Made by a program: the position numbers and the translations under genes. This document shows, piece by piece, positions 1-7,430 of a stretch of DNA of 12,876 nt (positions are counted from its first letter, which is position 1; the number at the start of each line of letters is the position of its first letter). This DNA is from DATEEW01 sp035273665. Lineage in GTDB: Bacteria > Pseudomonadota > Gammaproteobacteria > Burkholderiales > SG8-39. The notes under the pieces were generated by a model. The model saw only the letters and a list, made by a program, of their open reading frames with translations. It was not told where the DNA came from and did no database searches. Location: positions 1 to 12,876 of the forward strand of contig DATEOW010000215.1 in the NCBI GenBank assembly GCA_035273665.1, given 5' to 3'.

Positions 1-1983
1 CTCACCTTGGAGCCGGATCGCGGCGTGAGCTTCTTCAATCTTGCGCCGCGCGTGCTCATGAATGAAGCCGATGTACCCTGGACGAATCTCATCCAGCCGG
101 GAAGCCGGGTGACCTATGCTTTCTACGTCGCGGGCGAGCACCAAGCCATCGACGACTACACCGCATGGTTGAAACCGCAGATCGGACGAGGCGAGGAATT
201 GCAAAGCCTCGACAACGCGCGGCCGGAAGTGAAGCAGACGCTCGAACGCGCGCAACAGTTCCTCGGTTTGACTTCATTATTGGCCGTCGTGCTGGCGGCG
301 GTTGCACTGAGCCTCGCCACGCGGCGATATGTGCAGCGGCATATGGATAGTTATGCGGTACTCCGCTGCTTGGGGGCAACGCAGGATCGTTTGCTCCGTC
401 TCTTCGCCGGAGAGTTTCTCGTTCTAGGCGTCATCAGCTGCGCGATCGGTTGTCTGCTCGGCTACATGGCGCAGTGGGTACTCGAGTATTCGCTCGCAAA
501 ACTCGTTGGCATGCCGCTGCCTCAGTCGAGCTGGATGCCTGCGGCACAGGGGTTTGCCACCGGTTTGGTTCTGCTTCTGGGCTTTGCCTTGCCGCCGCTG
601 CTGCAATTGAAGAACGTACCCGCGGTGCGCGTCATTCGACGCGAGGTCGGATTGCCTGTCCAAAGCAGTCTCATTGCATATGGTGCAAGCCTCAGTGCCG
701 TGGCGGTGTTGTTGTTGTGGCAGGCTGGCGATGTGAAACTCGCCGCGTATACCCTGGCCGGTTTCGCCGGCGCCTTCGTCCTTTTTGCCTTGATCGCATT
801 TGTTGTCTTGCATGCGCTGGCATGGATCGGTTCTCAGGGAAGCCTGGCATGGCGTTATGGCATGGCGTCCTTGCGACGTCGTTGGCGCTCGAATGTCGTA
901 CAGGTTCTGGCGCTGTCCCTTGGTCTCACCGCGATTCTTCTGCTGGGCTTTAGTCGGGGCGATCTTCTCCAAGCCTGGCGGAGCAAAACGCCCGTCGATG
1001 CGCCCAATCGTTTCGTTCTCAATATTCAACCCGAGCAACGCGAGCCGGTGTTGTCTTTTTTCGCCGATCAGGAACTGCCGGCGCCCGAGCTTTATCCCAT
1101 GGTGCGGGGAAGACTTACGGCGATCAACGGCAAGCCGGTCAATGTCGACGACTATGTCGATGCCCGGACTAAAAGATTGGCGGAGCGCGAGTTCAACCTT
1201 TCCTATATGACGACATTACCGGCGCACAACCGCGTCTCGTCAGGGGAGTGGTTTGGGCCGGGCGATATGGAAGCGGGCGCGTTGTCCGTAGAAGAAGGGA
1301 TTGCCGAGCGCTTGGGCATCCAGATCGGTGACAAACTGGATTGGACCGTTGGCGGCGTGCCCTTTAGCGCGCAGGTCACCAATCTCCGGGCGCTCGACTG
1401 GGACTCGATGCGGGTGAACTTTTTTGTCGTGACGACGCCCGCGCTACTGCGCGATTTTCCATCGAGCTATATCACCAGCTTTCACGTGGAGGAAGAAAAA
1501 GCCGCGGCGATGAACAAATTGACGCAGCGCTTCCCGAATCTCACCGTCGTCGACATGAGCATGGTGTTGAAGCAGGTGCTCGGCATGATGGACCAGGTCG
1601 TCAACGCCGTGCAGTTCGTTTTTCTTTTCGCGCTCGCAGCCGGTTTGCTCGTGCTGTACGGCGCTTTGCGAGCGACGCAAGATGAGCGCGTGCAAGAGGC
1701 CGCGGTAATGCGTGCGCTCGGCGCCACGCGTGCTCAAGTCGCCTCGACGCAACGCGCGGAATTCTATGCACTCGGCCTATTGGCGGGCTTGCTTGCCGCC
1801 GCCGGGGCAAACGCCATTGCCTACGTGCTTGCACTCAAGGTGTTCGAGTTGAATTATTTCCCCAACCCCTGGTTGTGGCTGATCGGACCGCTCCTGGGCC
1901 TGGCATGTGTCAGCTTCAATGCCTGGAGCGGTGTACGCCTCGCCTTGGCGCGCCCGCCCATGATCGCATTGCGCGAAGTCTAG
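1..1983 (+). CDS. FtsX/YbbP-type ABC transporter permease, 5' end missing
   Basis: Permease subunit of an inner-membrane ABC system of the FtsX/MacB/YbbP type, which usually moves or releases lipophilic or envelope substrates rather than nutrients. The frame is open from the first base, so the true start lies upstream; the TTG at position 7 is an internal codon. About 660 codons are visible. Hydrophobic segments lie near residues 88-107, 138-162, 185-205, 224-240, 247-274 and 299-317, followed by a long extracytoplasmic stretch (about 320-535) and three last segments near 539-560, 591-614 and 629-652. Both FtsX repeats carry the typical loop after a membrane segment: 'AVLRCLGATQ' near 119-128 and 'AVMRALGATR' near 571-580. 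This double FtsX layout fits YbbP, whose usual length is about 800 residues. Its ATPase partner would be expected upstream. The substrate cannot be told. The stop is 2 bp before the globin gene, so the two are probably cotranscribed. Confidence 0.88.
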   Translation, partial: LTLEPDRGVSFFNLAPRVLMNEADVPWTNLIQPGSRVTYAFYVAGEHQAIDDYTAWLKPQIGRGEELQSLDNARPEVKQTLERAQQFLGLTSLLAVVLAAVALSLATRRYVQRHMDSYAVLRCLGATQDRLLRLFAGEFLVLGVISCAIGCLLGYMAQWVLEYSLAKLVGMPLPQSSWMPAAQGFATGLVLLLGFALPPLLQLKNVPAVRVIRREVGLPVQSSLIAYGASLSAVAVLLLWQAGDVKLAAYTLAGFAGAFVLFALIAFVVLHALAWIGSQGSLAWRYGMASLRRRWRSNVVQVLALSLGLTAILLLGFSRGDLLQAWRSKTPVDAPNRFVLNIQPEQREPVLSFFADQELPAPELYPMVRGRLTAINGKPVNVDDYVDARTKRLAEREFNLSYMTTLPAHNRVSSGEWFGPGDMEAGALSVEEGIAERLGIQIGDKLDWTVGGVPFSAQVTNLRALDWDSMRVNFFVVTTPALLRDFPSSYITSFHVEEEKAAAMNKLTQRFPNLTVVDMSMVLKQVLGMMDQVVNAVQFVFLFALAAGLLVLYGALRATQDERVQEAAVMRALGATRAQVASTQRAEFYALGLLAGLLAAAGANAIAYVLALKVFELNYFPNPWLWLIGPLLGLACVSFNAWSGVRLALARPPMIALREV

Positions 1984-1985
1984 CT

Positions 1986-2387
1986 ATGAGCGAAAGCGAA
2001 ACATCCGCGTTGACACCCTATGAAATGCTCGGTGGCGAAACCAAATTGCGTGCCTTGGTCGAGCGTTTCTATGAATTGATGGATACGGTGCCGGAGTACT
2101 ACGGCGTACGCAAACTGCATCCGGCCGATCTCCAAGGCTCGACACAGAAGCTTTTCATGTTCTTGTCGGGCTGGCTGGGCGGTCCGCCTCTTTTTGTCGA
2201 GCAGTACGGGCATCCACGACTGCGTGCGCGACACTTGCCCTTCGAAATCCGCACCGCTGAGCGCGACCAATGGATGGCGTGCATGGACCAAGCAATGGTC
2301 GACGTGGATGTGCCGGAGGGAATGCGTGAGCGGTTGCGCCAATCCCTCTTCCAGACGGCGGATTGGATGCGCAATCGCGAAGGCTAG
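1986..2387 (+). CDS. group II truncated haemoglobin (TrHbO-like)
   Basis: Small cytoplasmic haem protein of 133 residues, the usual size for the 2-on-2 globin fold. Group II members bind O2 tightly and are linked to redox or NO/peroxide chemistry; the role here is not known. Visible landmarks: Phe28-Tyr29 (B9/B10), the run from Leu44 to Pro68 with 'FLSGWLGGPP', the 'GHPRLRARHLPF' block giving proximal His83 (F8), and Trp96 (G8), the group II hallmark. The CD1 position, often Tyr or Phe, appears to be His45 here by eye alignment. The ATG at 1986 was chosen because the 37 codons upstream overlap the end of the permease gene in another frame and look unrelated to globins. The gap to the permease stop is only 2 bp, suggesting translational coupling; no strong ribosome binding site is seen. 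Confidence 0.93.
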   Translation: MSESETSALTPYEMLGGETKLRALVERFYELMDTVPEYYGVRKLHPADLQGSTQKLFMFLSGWLGGPPLFVEQYGHPRLRARHLPFEIRTAERDQWMACMDQAMVDVDVPEGMRERLRQSLFQTADWMRNREG

Positions 2388-2438
2388 AACTCTGCATAGC
2401 GCGTGATACGCTGCGGTTTTCTGCAGACGGAATATCGG

Positions 2439-3773
2439 ATGAATCGTAAAACTCGCCGTGCCGAACGTATCCGCGCTCGTTTACGTGCGATGTCTTTGCG
2501 CGACGCTCTTGTTTTCGGCATTCCCGCTTTGGCGCTCGTCGTGGGCGCCTTCTGGTTCGCCGCGCAATTCATTCGTCCGGCGCCGCCCCGCGATGTGGTG
2601 ATGTCGACCGGCAGCCCCGGTGGCGCTTACGAGATGTTTGCCGCACGCTATGCGCCGATCCTTGAACGCAACGGCATCGAGTTGCTCGCACGGCCTTCCG
2701 CCGGCGCACTTGAAAATCTGCAGCGGTTGAAGGAACCGGAAGGCGAAGTGGACGTCGCCTTTGTGCAGGGCGGGCTCGCAATGGGCGATAGCGATCCGAA
2801 TCTCGTTTCTCTAGGCAGTTTTTATCTCGAACCCTTATGGGTGTTTCACCGTGCCGGGCGAGGGTACGAACGACTCGTAGAAATGAAAGGCGCTCGGATC
2901 GCGATCGGCGGCGAGGGCAGCGGTACACGGCAACTCGCTTTAGATCTGTTGAGCGCAAACGGAATTACATCCGCCAACGCCCGGCTGTCACCGCTCGGCG
3001 GGTTGGCGGCCGTTCAAGCTTTAAGCCAGGGCAAGCTCGATGTGATTTTCCTCGTCGGGACCGCGCAATCGCCGGCGGTCTGGTCGGCCCTTTACACCGA
3101 GCCACTGCGCCTCATGAATTTTCAGCAAGCCGACGCCTACGTCCGCCGCTTCCCTTATTTGTCTAAGCTCGAACTACCGCGTGGCGCCATCGATCTTGTG
3201 CGAGACGTGCCGGACCGCGACGTGCAACTGGTTGCGCCGACGGCCACCTTGGTGGCTCGCGAGGACATCCATCCCGCACTGATCGACTTGCTGCTGCAGG
3301 CGGCGTCCGAAGTGCATGGCAATCCCGACCTTTTTCAGCGGGCCGGCGAGTTCCCGAATAAGGAACAGGTGGACTATCCGCTCTCGAAGGAGGCGGACCG
3401 CTATTACAAGTCGGGTGTCAGCTTCCTGCAGCGTTATTTGCCTTTTTGGGCGGCGACGCTGATCGACCGCATGATCGTGCTGCTCATCCCTTTATTCGCC
3501 GTACTTTTTCCTCTGTTCAAAATTCTCCCTGCGGTCTACGCATGGCGAATGCGCGCCCGCATTTACAGGTGGTATGGAGAATTGAAATTCCTCGAATCGG
3601 AAATCGAGGAATCGCCCGAGCCGCATCGTGCGGAATGGCTCGCGCAGCTTGCTCATTTGGAAGAGGTGGCGAACCATATTCCCACGCCGCTTGCCTACGC
3701 CAACCAGCTTTATATTCTCAAAGAACACATCGGTCTGGTGCGTAGCCGGGTGCTTGAAAGAAGCGCCGCCTAG
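2439..3773 (+). CDS. membrane-anchored TAXI-family TRAP-type solute-binding protein
   Basis: TAXI proteins are the extracytoplasmic binding components of TRAP transporters for small carboxylates or amino acids. This 444-residue protein starts with a basic stretch (1-22) and a membrane segment at about 23-45 with no clear signal-peptidase site, so it is probably anchored. The TAXI domain runs from about 52 to 325: 'STGSPGGAYEMFAARYAP' (56-73), 'VDVAFVQGG' (104-112), 'IAIGGEGSGTR' (154-164) and 'LDVIFLVG' (200-207). A second membrane segment (about 342-366) leads into a charged, probably cytosolic tail of about 75 residues. That tail is not part of ordinary secreted binding proteins, which are about 320 residues. 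No DctQ/DctM-like permease is next to it. An in-frame GTG at 2403 would add 12 residues; the ATG at 2439 is preferred because the extra residues are not signal-like and ACGGA lies just upstream. Possible roles are sensing or feeding a distant permease. Confidence 0.87.
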   Translation: MNRKTRRAERIRARLRAMSLRDALVFGIPALALVVGAFWFAAQFIRPAPPRDVVMSTGSPGGAYEMFAARYAPILERNGIELLARPSAGALENLQRLKEPEGEVDVAFVQGGLAMGDSDPNLVSLGSFYLEPLWVFHRAGRGYERLVEMKGARIAIGGEGSGTRQLALDLLSANGITSANARLSPLGGLAAVQALSQGKLDVIFLVGTAQSPAVWSALYTEPLRLMNFQQADAYVRRFPYLSKLELPRGAIDLVRDVPDRDVQLVAPTATLVAREDIHPALIDLLLQAASEVHGNPDLFQRAGEFPNKEQVDYPLSKEADRYYKSGVSFLQRYLPFWAATLIDRMIVLLIPLFAVLFPLFKILPAVYAWRMRARIYRWYGELKFLESEIEESPEPHRAEWLAQLAHLEEVANHIPTPLAYANQLYILKEHIGLVRSRVLERSAA

Positions 3774-3792
3774 CTCATCCGCTGAGCCTTTT
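3773..3792 (+). terminator. candidate weak intrinsic terminator after the TAXI gene
   Basis: GCTCA (3773-3777) and TGAGC (3783-3787) can form a 5-bp stem with a 5-nt loop, directly followed by C and four T residues. It starts at the last base of the TAXI stop codon. The stem is short, so termination would be partial at best, but the position just before a possible rmuC promoter fits a transcript boundary. Confidence 0.4.
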
Positions 3793-3799
3793 CGCTCGC

Positions 3800-3805
3800 T
3801 ATACT
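3800..3805 (+). promoter_or_regulatory. candidate -10 element for rmuC
   Basis: TATACT matches the sigma-70 -10 consensus at 5 of 6 bases and lies 27 bp before the rmuC start, which would give a leader of about 20 nt. No recognisable -35 hexamer occurs 16-18 bp upstream; that stretch falls inside the candidate terminator hairpin. The call therefore rests on the -10 box alone. Confidence 0.3.
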
Positions 3806-3832
3806 TGCCGCAATTCTGCGTAGGACAAATTC

Positions 3833-5134
3833 ATGAATGAGCTTTTGATCTATCTCGCGTTGGCGCTTTTAGCGCTTTGCGTTTTTCTTGCGTGGCGCGG
3901 CAGTTCCGCCGGAGCGCGAATCGAACAACTTGCACGGGATAACGACCGCATGGAACGCGAACTGCGCGACGCAATTATGACGGGCCGGCGCGAGGCCCTC
4001 GACGCCGCACGTGCCGGGCGCGAGGAACAAGCGGCGGCCTTGACCCAAATCGGCCAGGCTTTAACCAGTCAACTGGCGTTGAGCGCACAAACCCTGACGC
4101 AGAATCTCAGCAATCTCAGCGATGCGAACGAGCGGCGCATCGGGCAGTTGCGCGAAACCGTGGAATTGCGATTAACCGAACTGCGCAGTGGCAACGAAAA
4201 AAAACTGGAAGAGATGCGCGCCACGGTGGACGAAAAGCTGCATAAAACCTTGGAACAGCGATTGTCGGAATCCTTCAAGCACGTCAGCGAGCGGCTGGAA
4301 CAAGTCCACAAGGGGCTGGGAGAAATGCAAAGTCTTGCGGCCGGCGTGGGCGATCTCAAGCGGGTGTTGACCAATGTGAAGACGCGCGGCACCTGGGGCG
4401 AGATTCAACTCGGCAATCTGCTTGAGCAAGTGCTGACACCGGAGCAGTACGAAAAGAACGTCGCGACCAAAGCGGGATCACGCGAGCGCGTGGAATTCGC
4501 AATTCGTTTACCGGGTCGCGGTGACATGCCTGTCTGGCTGCCTATCGACTGTAAATTTCCGCTGGAAGATTTTCAGCGTCTGCAGGAAGCGCAGGAAGCC
4601 GCCGATCCAATACTGGTGGAGTCGGCGTCCAAGGCGCTTGAAGCGCGCGTTCGCTTGGAAGCGAAGAGCATCTGCGAAAAATACATCGATCCACCCAATA
4701 CCTCGGACTTTGCGCTGTTGTATCTGCCGATCGAAGGTCTCTATGCGGAAGTATTGCGCCGCCCCGGCCTGTTCGACGTCTTGCAACGGGACTGGCGCGT
4801 CACCTTGTGCGGCCCCACTACGCTAACCGCCATTCTAAGCAGCTTGCAGATGGGATTTCGCACGCTTGCTATCGAAAAGCGGTCGAGCGAGGTGTGGGAA
4901 ATCCTGGGCGCGGTTAAAACCGAATTCAGCAAATTCGGCGACGTGCTGGCGAAGACGAAAAAGAAATTGGAAGAGGCAAGCAACACGATCGGCGAGGCAG
5001 AGAAACGCACGCGCGTCATCGGCCGTCAGCTGCGCGATGTCGAAGCCTTGCCCGGCGGCGATGCGGAGCCGTTGCTGGAAGTGCAGGAAAACCCGGTGGT
5101 CGAATTGCTTCCGCGTCTGGCAGAACGGGAATAG
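3833..5134 (+). CDS. rmuC: RmuC family protein (DNA recombination limiting protein)
   Basis: RmuC limits inversions at short inverted repeats in E. coli and has a predicted PD-(D/E)XK-like nuclease fold; its biochemical role is poorly defined. The 433-residue protein is of usual length. Order of parts: an N-terminal membrane segment (about 4-22), a long charged coiled-coil region (about 28-165) rich in Glu, Arg, Lys and Leu, then the RmuC core from about 170. The core shows 'NVKTRGTWGE' (181-190), 'LPIDCKFPLEDFQRL' (236-250; the 'PID.KFP' block is the family's putative catalytic signature), 'ALLYLPIEGLYAEVL' (294-308) and 'LCGPTTLTAILSSLQMGFRT' (325-344), then a C-terminal helical stretch. 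The ATG at 3833 has AGGA at 3822-3825, 7 nt upstream. It converges on the STAS gene with 21 bp between the stops and is unrelated in function to the molybdenum genes that follow. Confidence 0.95.
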   Translation: MNELLIYLALALLALCVFLAWRGSSAGARIEQLARDNDRMERELRDAIMTGRREALDAARAGREEQAAALTQIGQALTSQLALSAQTLTQNLSNLSDANERRIGQLRETVELRLTELRSGNEKKLEEMRATVDEKLHKTLEQRLSESFKHVSERLEQVHKGLGEMQSLAAGVGDLKRVLTNVKTRGTWGEIQLGNLLEQVLTPEQYEKNVATKAGSRERVEFAIRLPGRGDMPVWLPIDCKFPLEDFQRLQEAQEAADPILVESASKALEARVRLEAKSICEKYIDPPNTSDFALLYLPIEGLYAEVLRRPGLFDVLQRDWRVTLCGPTTLTAILSSLQMGFRTLAIEKRSSEVWEILGAVKTEFSKFGDVLAKTKKKLEEASNTIGEAEKRTRVIGRQLRDVEALPGGDAEPLLEVQENPVVELLPRLAERE

Positions 5135-5155
5135 CGTCGAAGCGATGAAGTCGAA

Positions 5156-5524
5156 TCAGGCGAAGACTTCGTTCAGCCAATCGACGGCTAGCGCTTCATC
5201 GGTGAAATGTTTGATGGAAAAACCGAGGTTGCCGGCCGCCGTGTCGTGAAAATTGGCGCGGTCCATATATTCAGGCAACTCGAGAACCGCACAGCGTAGA
5301 CGGATGCCGGCTGTCGGATAGTTGCGGATATTGAAGTAAGTTTCACTCAGGCTTGAACGGCCTTGCAGGTTTCGCGTATCGACCAGCAACGCTTTGACGC
5401 CCGGTTGCTGCACCCATTGCCATACTTGAGCGATGATCGCCGGTACGGTCTTGCTGTCCAATTCGCCGCCGATTACCACGCGGAGCAATCCGCCCTCAAG
5501 TGTGCTGCTTAGTTGATGCGCCAT
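5156..5524 (-). CDS. SpoIIAA-like STAS domain protein
   Basis: Small soluble protein of 122 residues resembling the SpoIIAA-like/STAS (Sec14-like) family, which folds as a single alpha/beta domain and is usually thought to bind a small lipophilic ligand or a protein partner. Seen: an opening beta strand 'LLRVVIGGELD' (13-23), the core strand 'VKALLVDTRNLQG' (43-55) ending in the Asp-Thr-Arg turn, 'CAVLELPEY' (78-86) and a C-terminal 'DEALAVDWLNEVF' helix. No anti-anti-sigma serine motif is recognisable, so a partner-switching role is not supported. The start is backed by a strong GAGGGGAG ribosome binding site a few bases upstream. It is the last gene of the moaA-to-moeA run, 48 bp after moeA, so it may be cotranscribed; no link to molybdenum cofactor biosynthesis is known to me. 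Confidence 0.8.
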   Translation of the reverse strand: MAHQLSSTLEGGLLRVVIGGELDSKTVPAIIAQVWQWVQQPGVKALLVDTRNLQGRSSLSETYFNIRNYPTAGIRLRCAVLELPEYMDRANFHDTAAGNLGFSIKHFTDEALAVDWLNEVFA

Positions 5525-5572
5525 GTGCTCCCCTCAGAGCAGCTACTTAATTCATGCAGCTTAAAAAGGCCT

Positions 5573-6838
5573 TTAAAGCAGACCCTCCATCAACTGCACG
5601 CTTACTGCATCGCCGGGCTTTACACTGCCGCGCTCGTGCTCCAACACAATAATGCAATTGGCTTCGGACATGGAGCGTAAAACGCCGGAACCTTGTGCAC
5701 CAGTAACGCTAACTTGCCATTCGCCCGCTGCATTGCGTGACAGAATACCGCGCTGAAATTCCGTGCGGCCCGGGTTTTTGCGCAGCGCGCTGGTACATAT
5801 CGCTTTAAGGCTCGGCAATTCCAATTCTTCAGTGCGGCCAGCTAAAGCAAGCAGAGCGCCGCGCACGAATTCGTAAAATGTGATCATCACCGAAACGGGG
5901 TTGCCCGGCAGGCCAAAAAAATAAGCGTCGCCGATCTGCCCGAAAGCCATGGGACGGCCCGGTTTCATGGCGATTTTCCAGAACAACACATCGCCAAGTT
6001 TAGCCATGAGATCGCGGGTGAAATCCGCTTCACCAACGGAAACTCCGCCGGAGGTAATCACCGCATCAGCGCTCGCGGATGCTTGTTTGAATGCTTCTTC
6101 AAGCGCGGCAGGATCATCGCGAATCACACCCATGTCGATAATGTCTACGCCTAAGCGTGCGAGCATGCCGTAGATCGTATAGCGATTCGAGTCGTAGACT
6201 TCTCCTTCCTTGAGTACGGTGCCCACCGAGGCAAGTTCGTCGCCCGTGGAAAAGAAAGCGACGCGCAATCGTCTTCGCACGGGCACCTCGGCGATACCCA
6301 GGGACGCGATCAACCCAAGATCGGCAGGGCGGATCAAGCGCCCGGCGCGTAATACAGCTTTTCCGGTACTGAGATCTTCTCCGGCGAGACGCCTGTTTTG
6401 GCCGGCCTTCTGCCCGGGCGGCACGAGAATATGTTCGCCATCCTTTTGGACCACTTCCTGGATTACGACGGTATCAGTGCCTTCCGGCATGACCGCACCG
6501 GTCATGATGCGTACCGCCTCACTCGCGTTCACGGGTTCGCCGTATGCTCGGCCGGCATAGGCAACACCGACTTCGAGTAAGCGCGTAGGGCCCTCGGCCT
6601 GAAGATCCGAACCGCGCACGGCCCAACCATCCATAGCGGAATTGTCGTGAGCGGGCACATTAATGGTTGAAATAATGTCTTCGCCCAGAATGCGTCCAAG
6701 GCTCGTACGTACGGCCACACGTTCGTTGGCCTGAATCGGTTTCATCAATGCGCGAATCACTTCGCGCGCACGATCCACATTCATCGCGTCCGGATCGTAA
6801 TCGTCCATGCAGCTGATTATTTTTTTAAGTTCGCTCAT
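5573..6838 (-). CDS. moeA: MoeA, molybdopterin molybdenumtransferase
   Basis: Cytoplasmic enzyme (421 residues, normal length) that inserts molybdate into adenylylated molybdopterin to give Mo-molybdopterin. Family blocks are all present: 'HDNSAMDGWAVRG' (64-76) in the N-terminal domains, 'GAVMPEGTDTVV' (114-125), 'FFSTGDEL' (195-202), 'GEVYDSNRY' (212-220), 'SGGVSVGEADFT' (263-274, the molybdopterin-binding MPT loop with Asp272), 'KPGRPMAFG' (292-300) and 'FFGLPGNPVSVMITF' (307-321). The C-terminal beta domain runs from about 345 to the end. Its ATG overlaps the mobA stop codon in an ATGA, so translation is probably coupled; no clear ribosome binding site of its own is seen. It acts together with MoaA, MobA and FdhD encoded upstream in the same run. 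Confidence 0.97.
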   Translation of the reverse strand: MSELKKIISCMDDYDPDAMNVDRAREVIRALMKPIQANERVAVRTSLGRILGEDIISTINVPAHDNSAMDGWAVRGSDLQAEGPTRLLEVGVAYAGRAYGEPVNASEAVRIMTGAVMPEGTDTVVIQEVVQKDGEHILVPPGQKAGQNRRLAGEDLSTGKAVLRAGRLIRPADLGLIASLGIAEVPVRRRLRVAFFSTGDELASVGTVLKEGEVYDSNRYTIYGMLARLGVDIIDMGVIRDDPAALEEAFKQASASADAVITSGGVSVGEADFTRDLMAKLGDVLFWKIAMKPGRPMAFGQIGDAYFFGLPGNPVSVMITFYEFVRGALLALAGRTEELELPSLKAICTSALRKNPGRTEFQRGILSRNAAGEWQVSVTGAQGSGVLRSMSEANCIIVLEHERGSVKPGDAVSVQLMEGLL

Positions 6839-7425
6839 GCTTTATCGTGTGCGCTCAGTTCTTCGCGCGTGTTGATATTGGAAAAGGCCGCTTCTTCTTC
6901 AAAAGGCACCTCGACAATTTTCAAGGAGGCGTACCAAGCGTCGATTTTACGGCCGCCGCCTTGAAGAAACCGCTCAAGATGCGGCAGAACGGAGGTGCGG
7001 ACGAGGGCAAAGACGGGATGCGCCTGGGTTCCCGTCTTCGCGACGGCCAGTTCCGCGTGGGCGCCCGCCAGGCCGGCGTGCAAACGCTCGACCAGGTCGG
7101 TGGGTAGAAACGGAGAATCGCAAGGCACCGTGACCATATACGGTCGCAGTGCATTTTTGAGTCCGGCGTGCAGACCGGCCAAGGGTCCCGCGAAGCCGCC
7201 GATCTCATCGCTCACGACCGTGTGGCCGTAGTACGCGTAGTGACCCTGATTCTGGTTGGCGTTGATGATCACATCGGCGACCTGTGGGCGTAACCGCTCT
7301 AATACCCACTGCACCATCGGTTTGCCGCGCAGCGGTTCCAGCCCTTTGTCGACGCTACCCATGCGGCTACCTTTGCCGCCGGCGAGAATCAGCCCCGTTG
7401 TTTCCGCAATTTCCTTTACGGGCAT
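6835..7425 (-). CDS. mobA: MobA, molybdenum cofactor guanylyltransferase
   Basis: Transfers GMP from GTP to Mo-molybdopterin, giving the bis-MGD cofactor used by DMSO-reductase-family enzymes such as formate dehydrogenase and nitrate reductase. The 196-residue protein has the expected nucleotidyltransferase signatures: 'LILAGGKGSRMG' (12-23) with Lys27 soon after, 'INANQNQ' (54-60), 'GGFAGPLAGLHAGL' (76-89) and 'VPCDSPFLP' (100-108), where Asp103 is the Mg-binding aspartate. The start lies 5 bp after the stop of the BI-1/YccA gene, and its AGGAAA ribosome binding site lies in the last codons of that gene. It overlaps moeA by 4 bp downstream. This is strong evidence of a single transcript. Confidence 0.96.
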   Translation of the reverse strand: MPVKEIAETTGLILAGGKGSRMGSVDKGLEPLRGKPMVQWVLERLRPQVADVIINANQNQGHYAYYGHTVVSDEIGGFAGPLAGLHAGLKNALRPYMVTVPCDSPFLPTDLVERLHAGLAGAHAELAVAKTGTQAHPVFALVRTSVLPHLERFLQGGGRKIDAWYASLKIVEVPFEEEAAFSNINTREELSAHDKA

Positions 7426-7430
7426 CGTGC

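Noticed and set aside
424..1038. 204-codon open frame antisense to the permease gene
   Set aside because: It is antisense to a clear membrane protein, has no family features, and its composition is typical of a reverse-frame shadow.
1875..1985. 37-codon N-terminal extension of the truncated globin
   Set aside because: It overlaps the permease C-terminus in another frame and does not look globin-like. The ATG at 1986 gives the usual family length.
2394..2420. Possible hairpin AGCG...CGCT followed by GGTTTT between the globin and the TAXI gene
   Set aside because: The stem is only 4 bp, separated from the T run, and too weak to call a terminator.
5147..5170. GAAGTC and GACTTC arms between the convergent rmuC and STAS genes, possible terminator
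   Set aside because: The 6-bp stem has a 12-nt loop, runs into the STAS coding end and has no T-tract on either strand. It cannot be told from chance.
5565..5574. Palindrome AAAGGCCTTT at the moeA stop
   Set aside because: It has no loop and overlaps the stop codon. It is a short AT-flanked palindrome without terminator geometry.
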